Made by a program: the position numbers and the translations under genes. DNA of 33,075 nt, taken from assembly GCA_021804485.1 (NCBI GenBank), contig JAJZHM010000012.1:1-33075 (forward strand), written 5' to 3'. The notes beneath the pieces were generated by a model. It had not been told where the DNA came from and did no database searches. It saw only the letters and a program-made list of their open reading frames with translations. Positions 24,467-33,075 of this stretch are shown piece after piece. The stretch comes from Pseudomonadota bacterium (lineage in GTDB: Bacteria > Pseudomonadota > Gammaproteobacteria > Pseudomonadales > Moraxellaceae). The first letter of the stretch is position 1. Every line of letters begins with the position of its first letter.

Positions 24467-25897
24467 ATGGTTGATTGTACCCCGACGGATGGAATTGTGC
24501 TTTGTGTCGACATGGATGGATCGTTGATTCGTTCCGATACCCTGCTGGAGAGTATGCTCCGTCTGATCAAGGTGAAACCATGGACTCTCTTTATGCTGCC
24601 GTTCGTGCTGCTGCAGGGGCGCCTGCACTTCAAACAGTGGATCAACAAACAGGTACAGATTGATCCGGCCAGTCTGCCCTATAACGAGCCGTTGTTGCAG
24701 TGGCTACGGCAGCAGAAAGCGAAGGGAAGGCGACTTGTGCTGGCGACCGCTTCGGTACAGTCGGTGGCTGATCGGGTTGCCCGGCATGTCGGGATCTTTG
24801 ATGAGGTGATTGGTTCCCAAACAATCAATCTCAAGGCATCCCAAAAGGCCAACGAGTTGGTTCAGCGTTTTGGTGAACAGGGTTTTGACTATGTCGGCAA
24901 CAGCCAGGACGATCTGGCGGTGTGGCAACATGCGCGGCAGGCCATTGCGGTACAGGCGCCCGCCCGAGTACTCCTTCAGCTTGCCAGTTCACATACTCTT
25001 GTCATCTTTAAGGATAACACTTCAAAAATCCAGTTGTTCTGGCGTGCCCTGCGCCCACATCAGTGGGCTAAGAATGGCTTGATCCTGGTGCCGGTTTTGC
25101 TGGCACATCGGTTTTTCCAGTTGGATGAATGGATTAAGTGTCTGTGGGCCTTCGGTTCGTTTTCATTGACCGCTTCAAGCGTTTATGTGCTTAATGATCT
25201 GCTTGATCTGGATGCTGATCGCATGCACGCCACTAAAATGGCACGGCCCTTTGCGAGTGCTCAGCTATCCCTTTCCATTGGGCTTGCCATGGTGCCACTC
25301 TTGTTGGTCGCCGCAGCCGTGTTGGCTGCATTCCTGCCACTGGGTTTTCTTGGTGTCCTTGCATTTTATTATTTTTGTACCCTGCTTTATTCTTTTTGGT
25401 TTAAAAGTCAGGTTCTTCTTGATGTACTGGCTCTGGCCTTACTGTATACCGTTCGTCTGCTGGCTGGAAAGGTCGCCTCTGATGTTCCGCTGTCGTTCTG
25501 GCTCTTAACTTTTTCGCTTTTCCTGTTCTTTAGTCTGGCATTGGTTAAGCGATACAGTGAACTTATGCAGAAAAGAAAAGATCATCAGATGAAGGCCTAT
25601 GGGCGAGGCTACCACATTGAAGACATGGTCATGCTGATGATCTTTGGGGTCACCAGTGCCATGACATCGGTGCTGGTTCTGGCTCTGTATATCAACAGTG
25701 CTCAGGTCAGGATAGGGTACCATCACCCGGAATGGCTTTGGCCCATGGTGCCGGTACTGCTTTACTGGGTCAGCCGGGTATGGGTCCTTGGGCACCGTGG
25801 CCTGATGCACGAAGACCCGGTTCTATTCGCCTTGCGCGATCGGGTAAGTTGGGGGGTCTTTGCAGTTCTGGCCTTGACCCTGCTGCTCGCCTTGTAG
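24467..25897 (+). CDS. HAD phosphatase-UbiA prenyltransferase fusion (phosphoribosyl-lipid synthase)
   Basis: 476 residues in two parts. Residues 10-190 are a HAD hydrolase: nucleophile motif VDMDGS (14-19), motif II LATAS, and the acidic motif GNSQDD. Residues 190-476 are a UbiA-type membrane prenyltransferase of about eight or nine helices, with the first Asp-rich motif NDLLDLDAD (243-251) followed by KMARPFASAQ and the second helix pair YSFWFK--LLDVLALALLYTVRLLAG. This resembles Rv3806c, which joins PRPP and decaprenyl phosphate. The HAD part would remove the 5-phosphate, a step assigned to Rv3807c in mycobacteria (inference). So one protein could make polyprenyl-phosphoryl-ribose for the divergent DprE1/DprE2 genes. 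The start cannot lie further in, as motif I follows at once. Confidence 0.85.
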   Translation: MVDCTPTDGIVLCVDMDGSLIRSDTLLESMLRLIKVKPWTLFMLPFVLLQGRLHFKQWINKQVQIDPASLPYNEPLLQWLRQQKAKGRRLVLATASVQSVADRVARHVGIFDEVIGSQTINLKASQKANELVQRFGEQGFDYVGNSQDDLAVWQHARQAIAVQAPARVLLQLASSHTLVIFKDNTSKIQLFWRALRPHQWAKNGLILVPVLLAHRFFQLDEWIKCLWAFGSFSLTASSVYVLNDLLDLDADRMHATKMARPFASAQLSLSIGLAMVPLLLVAAAVLAAFLPLGFLGVLAFYYFCTLLYSFWFKSQVLLDVLALALLYTVRLLAGKVASDVPLSFWLLTFSLFLFFSLALVKRYSELMQKRKDHQMKAYGRGYHIEDMVMLMIFGVTSAMTSVLVLALYINSAQVRIGYHHPEWLWPMVPVLLYWVSRVWVLGHRGLMHEDPVLFALRDRVSWGVFAVLALTLLLAL

Positions 25898-25997
25898 GCA
25901 CCATTACAGGGGTAAAATCAGTTCTCTGCAGTTGTCGACCCCTGGCATCGATCGTTACAGCGCAAGCAGTAGTCTTAGGCTGAGGGCGCGAAGGATG

Positions 25998-26558
25998 TCA
26001 TGGAAAATATTCCGCTGTCTTGAAAGCCACGCCAAGAACATCCTTGGGGGATAGTTGCGGAGAGGTTCCTTCCAATGGCCAAGCAATGGCAAGGTCAGCA
26101 TCATTCCAGCGGATACACCGCTCATGAGCCGGGCTGTAATAGTCGGTGGTTTTATAGAGAAAATCTGCCTGTTCCGTTAGAGTGAGAAATCCGTGGGCAA
26201 AACCAGGTGGTATCCAGAGCAGAGCTTTGTTTTCCGAACTCAGCGTCGCACCGACCCAGCGCCCAAAAGAGGGTGACCCCTTTCTCAGATCAACCGCCAC
26301 ATCAAACACCGCGCCTGCGACCACACGCACCAGCTTTCCCTGAGCATGGGGGGAAAGCTGATAATGCAGGCCCCGAAGCACCCCTTGAACCGAACGACTG
26401 TGATTATCCTGAACAAAACCCAAAGTACGCTGTTCAAGCGGCAGGTGTTCCATAAACTGGCGCTGATTAAAGCTTTCGAAAAAGAAGCCGCGTTCATCGC
26501 CAAAGATCCGGGGTTCAATCAGGAGTACTTCCGGAATATCAAGGGGAATGACGTTCAT
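25998..26558 (-). CDS. rfbC: dTDP-4-dehydrorhamnose 3,5-epimerase
   Basis: 186 residues, cupin-fold RmlC. The N-terminal [17 protein letters not shown], the GVLRGLHYQ strand with the catalytic histidine, [16 protein letters not shown] and the tyrosines of [11 protein letters not shown] are all family signatures. It performs the double epimerisation in dTDP-L-rhamnose synthesis, the third step of the pathway. It is the last gene of rfbBDAC and its start overlaps the end of rfbA by 4 bases. It is convergent with the HAD-UbiA gene, 100 bases away. Confidence 0.96.
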   Translation of the reverse strand: MNVIPLDIPEVLLIEPRIFGDERGFFFESFNQRQFMEHLPLEQRTLGFVQDNHSRSVQGVLRGLHYQLSPHAQGKLVRVVAGAVFDVAVDLRKGSPSFGRWVGATLSSENKALLWIPPGFAHGFLTLTEQADFLYKTTDYYSPAHERCIRWNDADLAIAWPLEGTSPQLSPKDVLGVAFKTAEYFP

Positions 26559-27433
26559 GAACTGGCTCCTACCAGATGACGAAGATACTGACCATAACCA
26601 TTTTTCAACATGGGTTTGGCCAGCTTCTCAAGCTGTTCAGCATCAATCCAGCCCTGGGTAAAGGCAATCTCTTCCGGACAAGCAACTTTAAGTCCCTGAC
26701 GTGTTTCCAGAGTTGCAATAAATTGACTGGCTTCAAGCAGTGAATCATGGGTTCCCGTGTCCAGCCATGCATAGCCACGTCCCATTATTTCAACAGATAG
26801 CTTACGGTCGCGCAGATAAAGCGCATTCAGATCCGTAATCTCTAGTTCGCCGCGTGCGGAGGGTTTGAGTTGCCTCGCGTATTCAACGACATTTTCATCG
26901 TAGAAATAAAGACCGGTAACCGCGTAGTTGGAGCGAGGGTTCTGGGGTTTTTCTTCCAGACTTAAAGCTCTTCCGGAGGCATCAAAATCGACGACACCAT
27001 AGCGCTCGGGATCTTTGACGTGGTAGGCAAAGACACTTGCCCCCTGTTCACGTTCATGAGCCGAGGCGAGGAGATTCGGAAGATCGTGACCATAAAATAT
27101 ATTATCTCCGAGAATCAGTGCAGAATGATACCCGCGTACAAAATCTTCACCAATCAGGAACGCTTGCGCAAGACCATCCGGGCTGGGCTGAATCGCATAA
27201 GTTAGTTCCAGTCCCCATGCATGGCCATTGCCGAGAAGTTGCTGAAAACGTGGGGTATCCTGGGGGGTTGAAATGATCAGGATTTCGCGCAGACCCGCCA
27301 GCATGAGGGTACTGAGCGGATAGTACACCATGGGTTTGTCATAGACAGGCAGAAGTTGTTTGGAAATCGCCAATGTGGCCGGATGGAGGCGTGTTCCTGA
27401 GCCACCAGCCAGAATAATGCCGCGTCGTTTCAT
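26555..27433 (-). CDS. rfbA: glucose-1-phosphate thymidylyltransferase
   Basis: 292 residues. The nucleotidyltransferase signature [11 protein letters not shown] (10-20) with [16 protein letters not shown], then [11 protein letters not shown] with the metal-binding aspartate, and YGVVDFD are typical RmlA. It makes dTDP-glucose from dTTP and glucose-1-phosphate, the first step to dTDP-L-rhamnose, and is normally feedback-inhibited by dTDP-rhamnose. ATGA overlap with rfbD upstream and a 4-base overlap with rfbC downstream show translational coupling. Confidence 0.96.
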   Translation of the reverse strand: MKRRGIILAGGSGTRLHPATLAISKQLLPVYDKPMVYYPLSTLMLAGLREILIISTPQDTPRFQQLLGNGHAWGLELTYAIQPSPDGLAQAFLIGEDFVRGYHSALILGDNIFYGHDLPNLLASAHEREQGASVFAYHVKDPERYGVVDFDASGRALSLEEKPQNPRSNYAVTGLYFYDENVVEYARQLKPSARGELEITDLNALYLRDRKLSVEIMGRGYAWLDTGTHDSLLEASQFIATLETRQGLKVACPEEIAFTQGWIDAEQLEKLAKPMLKNGYGQYLRHLVGASS

Positions 27434-28353
27434 GAAGGGGTTCCTTGCATCAGCATGAAGGTAAGATGATCAATGATCGGATTGATGTCCTGCTGCCAGT
27501 TGGGCATGGCAGGGACGCCAAGCAACGTGCATAGCTGGCTGGTGTCCAAACGGGAATTAAGTGGTCGAGGTGCTGGAACCGGATATTCAGAGGAAGGAAT
27601 CGGTTCAATATCTTCAGGGTTGAGTTGGGTTACTAGACCCAACTGACGCGCCCGACGAACAATATATTGAGCATAGTCGAACCATGTGGTGCTGCCTGAA
27701 GCCGTCAGATGGAAGATTCCTGATGTATACATGCTGTCCGGTTGTTCGAGAAACTGTACAGTTGTTCTGGCAATCAGTTCAGCGGCAGTCGGCGCACCCA
27801 TTTGATCGTCAATGACACGCAAATCAGAACGATTCTGCGACAGACGCAGTATGGTACGAATGAAATTATTCCCCTGCATGCCGGCCACCCAGGATGTCCT
27901 GAAAATCACATGGCGACAAGAGGACTTGAAAATTGCCTGTTCGCCTGCAAATTTGCTTTTGCCGTAAACAGAAAGCGGGCATGGCTCGTCTGTTTCGACG
28001 TAGGGGGCAGACTTTGTACCATCAAACACATAGTCCGTTGAGTAGTGTACAAACTGGGCATCATTGCGGGCGCACCAGCGAGCCATCAGACCTACGCTTT
28101 CAGCATTGACCCGAAAAGCCCGTTCAGGTTCGCTCTCAGCTTTGTCCACAGCGGTATAGGCGGCAGGATTAATCACCAGCGTGGGTTTAAAGGTGTTGAG
28201 AACTGACTCAATATGATCGGGTTCGTCAAGGTTGAGCTGATTTCGATCCAGACCAGTACAGTTGTTTTTGCCAAAAGCAATCAATAGGGCGGAACCCAGT
28301 TGACCCGATATGCCGGTAATAATGGTTTTCTGCTGCTGGAGATGATCAGGCAT
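27430..28353 (-). CDS. rfbD: dTDP-4-dehydrorhamnose reductase
   Basis: 307 residues, extended SDR fold. The NAD(P)-binding loop is GISGQLG (14-20), the catalytic serine-threonine strand [10 protein letters not shown], and the active-site YGKSK follows in [27 protein letters not shown] is a hallmark of RmlD. It reduces the 4-keto group to give dTDP-L-rhamnose, the last step of the pathway. It overlaps rfbB by 8 bases and rfbA by 4. Confidence 0.96.
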   Translation of the reverse strand: MPDHLQQQKTIITGISGQLGSALLIAFGKNNCTGLDRNQLNLDEPDHIESVLNTFKPTLVINPAAYTAVDKAESEPERAFRVNAESVGLMARWCARNDAQFVHYSTDYVFDGTKSAPYVETDEPCPLSVYGKSKFAGEQAIFKSSCRHVIFRTSWVAGMQGNNFIRTILRLSQNRSDLRVIDDQMGAPTAAELIARTTVQFLEQPDSMYTSGIFHLTASGSTTWFDYAQYIVRRARQLGLVTQLNPEDIEPIPSSEYPVPAPRPLNSRLDTSQLCTLLGVPAMPNWQQDINPIIDHLTFMLMQGTPS

Positions 28354-29407
28354 GATATTGGCTCGTCAACCATTGCCGATAACTGCCACTGGAGACTCCC
28401 TGAACCCAGTCCGTATGGTCAAGATACCAGGATACCGTTTTGCGTAGTCCGCTCGCAAAGGTTTCTGCAGGTCTCCAACCTAGTTCCTGTTCCAGTTTGC
28501 GCGCATCAATGGCATAGCGGCGATCATGTCCCGGTCGGTCACGAACAAAACGGATCTGATCTGCATAGGACTTTCCGTCGGAACGGGGTTTCAGTTCATC
28601 CAGCAAACCGCAGATCATGCGGACGACTTCGAGGTTGGCTTGCTCGTTCCAGCCACCGATGTTATAGGTTTCGCCGATTCGGCCGGCTTCAAGGACACGT
28701 CTCAGTGCACTGCAGTGATCCTTGACATAAAGCCAGTCCCTGACCTGTTGGCCATCACCATAGACGGGCAGATCTTTTCCTTCCAGAGCATGCAGAATCA
28801 CCAGAGGAATCAGTTTTTCTGGAAAATGATAAGGGCCATAATTATTACTGCAGTTGGTGGTCAGCACCGGAAATCCATAGGTATGGAACCATGCCCGAAC
28901 CAGATGATCACTTGCGGCCTTGCTTGCCGAATAGGGGCTGTTCGGCTGGTAGGGGTGGTCTTCCCGAAAGGCTGGGTCATTGGGTCCAAGACTGCCATAG
29001 ACTTCATCGGTCGAAACGTGCAGAAAACGAAAGCGATTACGTTCCTCTTCCGTGCATTCGAGCCAATAGGCCCGTACCGACTCCAGCAGGCGAAAGGTGC
29101 CAACAACATTGGTTTCTATAAAGGCACCAGGTCCATGAATTGAACGATCAACGTGGGATTCGGCCGCAAAGTTGATCACAGCCCTGGGTTTATGCTCAAG
29201 CAGTATACGGCTGACGAGCGCTGTGTCCCCGATATCACCTTGAACAAAATGATGGTGCTGATGATGGGCAATCGACTCCAGAGTCTGCAGATTTCCAGCA
29301 TAGGTAAGTTTGTCCAGATTGATCAGAAGCTCATCGTTATGTCCGATCCAGTCCAGTACAAAATTTCCACCAATAAATCCTGCACCACCTGTGACTAGAA
29401 TTGCCAT
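28346..29407 (-). CDS. rfbB: dTDP-glucose 4,6-dehydratase
   Basis: 353 residues. The NAD loop [10 protein letters not shown] (6-15), the catalytic triad strand [11 protein letters not shown] and the [11 protein letters not shown] motif (tyrosine near residue 158) define RmlB. It oxidises, dehydrates and reduces dTDP-glucose to the 4-keto-6-deoxy sugar. The ATG at 29407 has AAGGGA upstream; the ORF-track start is a TTG one codon earlier. It is the first gene of the rhamnose operon, and the promoter is predicted in the 154-base divergent region. Confidence 0.96.
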   Translation of the reverse strand: MAILVTGGAGFIGGNFVLDWIGHNDELLINLDKLTYAGNLQTLESIAHHQHHHFVQGDIGDTALVSRILLEHKPRAVINFAAESHVDRSIHGPGAFIETNVVGTFRLLESVRAYWLECTEEERNRFRFLHVSTDEVYGSLGPNDPAFREDHPYQPNSPYSASKAASDHLVRAWFHTYGFPVLTTNCSNNYGPYHFPEKLIPLVILHALEGKDLPVYGDGQQVRDWLYVKDHCSALRRVLEAGRIGETYNIGGWNEQANLEVVRMICGLLDELKPRSDGKSYADQIRFVRDRPGHDRRYAIDARKLEQELGWRPAETFASGLRKTVSWYLDHTDWVQGVSSGSYRQWLTSQYHA

Positions 29408-29441
29408 CAATATTTCCCTTTATGACAAGCTTTAAAGAATC

Positions 29442-29470
29442 ATTTTGACAGATTTGTCCCTCGATGCCAA
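29442..29470 (-). promoter_or_regulatory. candidate promoter of rfbBDAC
   Basis: On the minus strand TTGGCA (29470-29465; five of six -35 bases) and CAAAAT (29447-29442; four of six -10 bases) are 17 bases apart, 35 bases before the rfbB start codon. It is the best-scoring pair I can see in this gap. A plus-strand TTGACA at 29445-29450 overlaps it but has no good -10 partner. Confidence 0.35.
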
Positions 29471-29561
29471 TAAAACTGCTCGTAATCCTCCTGTTATCCT
29501 GATTCAATCTTTATGTCATACTTCTCGCAGAATTGAATTAGGGATTTTCGGGAGTATGGAC

Positions 29562-30932
29562 ATGGACATGATGAAGACAAAGCCGGTTGAGTTGAACCGA
29601 AGTGCGCTAGGAACCTCTGAAAGCCTCATCATGGGAATTGCAGGCACAGCTCCGGCATTTTCCCTGGCAGCTACGATTTCGACATTAATTGCCGCCGTGG
29701 GTGTGCTTTCACCAGCAAGTCTGCTTTACAGCAGTGTTGTCATTTTTGGGGTGACGCTGGCATTTGTGCATCTGACTCGTATTAATGCCAGTGCGGGCGG
29801 AGCTTTTACCTGGGTTGGCGATATTTTTCACCCGGCTTTGGGTTTCTTGTGTGGCTGGTCACTCCTGTTTTCTTCGGCCATTTTCATGGTTTCAGGTTCC
29901 ATGCCGGCAGCTACTGCAACCCTGGCACTTTTTGCACCGGACAAGGTTGCCAGTCCCGTCTGGGTCACTGCGCTTGCCGCACTCTGGCTTGTTTTTGTGG
30001 GTGCCATTGTCGTCAAAGGAATCAAGGCAACCAGTTATACTCAGATTATATTTACCGTGGTGGAGTTGGGCGCCCTGATTGCCATTCTGGTTGCAGGATG
30101 GTTCAAGCCTGGTCTGAACGTGCAACATCCCTTGACCTCGGCACAATTTTCACTTGCAGCATTCACCCCATCCGTCTTTGTCGCGGGCGCTTTGATTTCG
30201 CTGTTTTTTTTCTGGGGCTGGGATGTCGCCATCAATCTGAATGAAGAAACCCAGGATGCTGAATCGACTGCGCGCCCGGCACTGTTTGGCGCCATGCTGG
30301 TGACTCTGCTGCTGTATATGGGATTTACCATGACGACGCTGCATGTGCTCTCTGATCAGGAAATATCCGATGCAGGAACCAATGTGGTTTATGTTTTGGC
30401 CGAACACCTTTTTCCAAAGCCATGGTCCTATATGGCTCTTGTCGCTGTAACCCTGAGTACGGTTGGTAATCTTGAAACATCCATCCTGCAGTTTACCCGT
30501 ACACTTTTTGCTAAAAGCAGGAGTGGTGTTCTGCCTGTGTCCTTTGCCCGGTTACATCCACACTGGCAAACGCCCTGGGTTGCAACCCTGCTGATCGTGG
30601 TTCTGGGACTTGTATTCCTGTTTGCGGCATCCTTTTTTCCAACCGTCAAAATCATTGTGGCTGATTCGGTCAATGCGATCGGATTTATGGTGTGTTTTTA
30701 CTACAGTCTCGCGGCGTTGGCGTGTGTATGGTATTTCCGCAAGCAAATTAACTCATTTCGTGATCGTCTGGAATTACAGATCTGGCCGGGTGTTTCAGGA
30801 CTTTTTCTTGTCTTTATCGGAATTCGCAGTCTGCCGACGTTTGATACGATGACCTTGTCTCTGGCGCTTGGTGGGATGGCGGCAGGATGGTTGCTCTGGG
30901 TGTTGCGTCAGAGGTGGCTTGCAATCGACTGA
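29562..30932 (+). CDS. APC-superfamily amino-acid permease
   Basis: About 456 residues with roughly twelve hydrophobic helices. The first helix carries ESLIMGIAGTAPAFSLAATI, the glycine-containing unwound TM1 of the APC fold, and SAGGAFTWVGDIFHPALGFLCGW is typical of the family. It is probably a proton- or sodium-coupled importer of an amino acid or amine; the substrate is unknown. The start is uncertain among nearby ATGs at 29556, 29562 and 29571. GGGAG at 29550-29554 gives the best spacing (7 bases) for 29562. The ORF-track start at 29445 is rejected. Its last 25 bases overlap the end of the convergent tetR-type gene. Confidence 0.88.
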   Translation: MDMMKTKPVELNRSALGTSESLIMGIAGTAPAFSLAATISTLIAAVGVLSPASLLYSSVVIFGVTLAFVHLTRINASAGGAFTWVGDIFHPALGFLCGWSLLFSSAIFMVSGSMPAATATLALFAPDKVASPVWVTALAALWLVFVGAIVVKGIKATSYTQIIFTVVELGALIAILVAGWFKPGLNVQHPLTSAQFSLAAFTPSVFVAGALISLFFFWGWDVAINLNEETQDAESTARPALFGAMLVTLLLYMGFTMTTLHVLSDQEISDAGTNVVYVLAEHLFPKPWSYMALVAVTLSTVGNLETSILQFTRTLFAKSRSGVLPVSFARLHPHWQTPWVATLLIVVLGLVFLFAASFFPTVKIIVADSVNAIGFMVCFYYSLAALACVWYFRKQINSFRDRLELQIWPGVSGLFLVFIGIRSLPTFDTMTLSLALGGMAAGWLLWVLRQRWLAID

Positions 30933-31492
30933 ACCGCATACTCGGATATCTGGTAAAGATCATCCGAACTGAAGGAAAGGCCGTCATTATGCATGCGAAC
31001 CAAGCCATGCAGCGTAGCCCAGCTTGTTTGTGCAAGTCGCAATGGGTCGGGGGTATGGGGCAAAAGTCGGTTCAGTTGTTCCCCGTATTCCCTGAAAACC
31101 TGCCGGGCAGCGCGGCGAAAAGTATCATCACCGGGCTCGTGCCAAAGCACCCGTCCAAAAAGAAGTTCATAAAGCTCCGGTTCCTGCAAGGCAAATCTTA
31201 TATAGGCAAAGGCAAACCGTCTCCATGGCTCCGGCCAGGCACTGCCTGTTGCGCTCAGGTGCAGGGCAACCTCTTGCTGAAACCGGTCCAGTGTATCAAG
31301 TGCCATAGCAACCAGCAGGTCATGCTTGTTGCGAAAGTGGTGGTAGATTGCCGGAGCAGAAACACCGATTTGTTCGGCAATGCTGCGAAGACTCAGTTTC
31401 TGAACACCGTGGATTTTAAGTCGTCTGATCGCTTCTTCCTTGATGGCTGATCGAAGATCACCATGGTGGTATGCATCGCGTGTACTTGACAT
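30908..31492 (-). CDS. TetR/AcrR-family transcriptional regulator
   Basis: 194 residues. The N-terminal helix-turn-helix domain is complete, with LSLRSIAEQIGVSAPAIYHHFRNK (about 33-56) including the standard YxHFxNK end of the recognition helix. The C-terminal part (residues 70-194) is all-helical and would bind an unknown ligand. It is divergent from fadH with 71 bases between start codons, and a palindrome lies over the fadH -10, so it probably represses fadH and possibly itself. An acyl-CoA or fatty-acid ligand would fit (inference). The 3' end overlaps the permease gene tail to tail. Confidence 0.9.
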   Translation of the reverse strand: MSSTRDAYHHGDLRSAIKEEAIRRLKIHGVQKLSLRSIAEQIGVSAPAIYHHFRNKHDLLVAMALDTLDRFQQEVALHLSATGSAWPEPWRRFAFAYIRFALQEPELYELLFGRVLWHEPGDDTFRRAARQVFREYGEQLNRLLPHTPDPLRLAQTSWATLHGLVRMHNDGLSFSSDDLYQISEYAVQSIASHL

Positions 31493-31513
31493 TTGCTCAA
31501 ATCTGGTTATCTT
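31486..31513 (+). promoter_or_regulatory. predicted sigma70 promoter of fadH
   Basis: TTGACA (31486-31491, perfect -35) and TATCTT (31508-31513, four of six -10) are separated by 16 bases. Transcription would start about 31520, 44 bases before the fadH ATG. The -35 overlaps the start codon of the divergent tetR-type gene. Confidence 0.6.
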
Positions 31514-31525
31514 AACAGCGTTAAG
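31511..31525. promoter_or_regulatory. palindromic operator between tetR-type gene and fadH
   Basis: CTTAACAGCGTTAAG is a perfect inverted repeat (CTTAAC-3-GTTAAG). It overlaps the 3' half of the fadH -10 and the predicted start site. The size and symmetry suit a TetR dimer. Binding would block fadH transcription. Confidence 0.6.
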
Positions 31526-31545
31526 TTTACTGCATCTCTCAATAA

Positions 31546-33075
<1,530 letters not shown>

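Noticed and set aside
25907-25944. CAGGGGT / ACCCCTG inverted repeat between the HAD-UbiA gene and rfbC
   Set aside because: Short arms, a 24-base loop and no U-tract; easily expected by chance.

Overview
The window looks like part of a proteobacterial chromosome, most likely gammaproteobacterial (inference). The reasons are FadH, CstA with a YbdD partner, a TrxC-type thioredoxin, TcdA, HemW, an RND tripartite pump and an Acidithiobacillus-like type I sulfide:quinone oxidoreductase, all in tightly packed operons with moderate GC. No rRNA, tRNA or CRISPR array was seen. The window cuts into a gene at both ends: an IS4-family transposase at the left and fadH at the right.

Layout. 1-573: the 3' part of an IS4-family transposase. 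590-2877 (minus): cstA and its small partner ybdD, a pyruvate/peptide uptake unit. 3482-4998: an accessory patch with a stand-alone AAA ATPase (DUF4143 type), preceded by two copies of a 14-bp direct repeat and followed by a decayed IS110-family transposase on the opposite strand. 5156-12587 (minus): a five-gene efflux operon in the order outer-membrane factor, membrane-fusion protein, RND pump, OmpR-type response regulator, sensor kinase, with overlapping genes at most junctions. 12692-16770 (plus): a class I glutamine amidotransferase and a SWIM/SNF2 helicase. 16775-18729 (minus): a class III CoA-transferase coupled by TGATG to tcdA. 18842-21797 (plus): sqr-trxC, with a CsoR/CstR-like palindrome over the sqr promoter, then hemW.

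21908-25897 is the most notable block. It holds a DprE2-like reductase, a DprE1-like FAD oxidase, a GtrA-like membrane protein and, divergently, a HAD phosphatase-UbiA prenyltransferase fusion. These match the mycobacterial route from PRPP and polyprenyl phosphate to polyprenyl-phosphoryl-D-arabinofuranose (UbiA/Rv3806c, Rv3807c, DprE1, DprE2 and GtrA-like Rv3789). The predicted product is a lipid-linked D-arabinofuranose donor for a surface polysaccharide or glycoprotein. The complete dTDP-L-rhamnose operon rfbBDAC (25998-29407, minus) lies next to it, so this is a surface-sugar precursor region. No glycosyltransferase using the arabinose donor is in view.

29562-30932: an APC-superfamily permease. 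30908-31492 (minus): a TetR regulator. It is divergent from fadH (31564 to the window end), and the fadH promoter has a perfect palindrome over its -10 element, a likely TetR operator.
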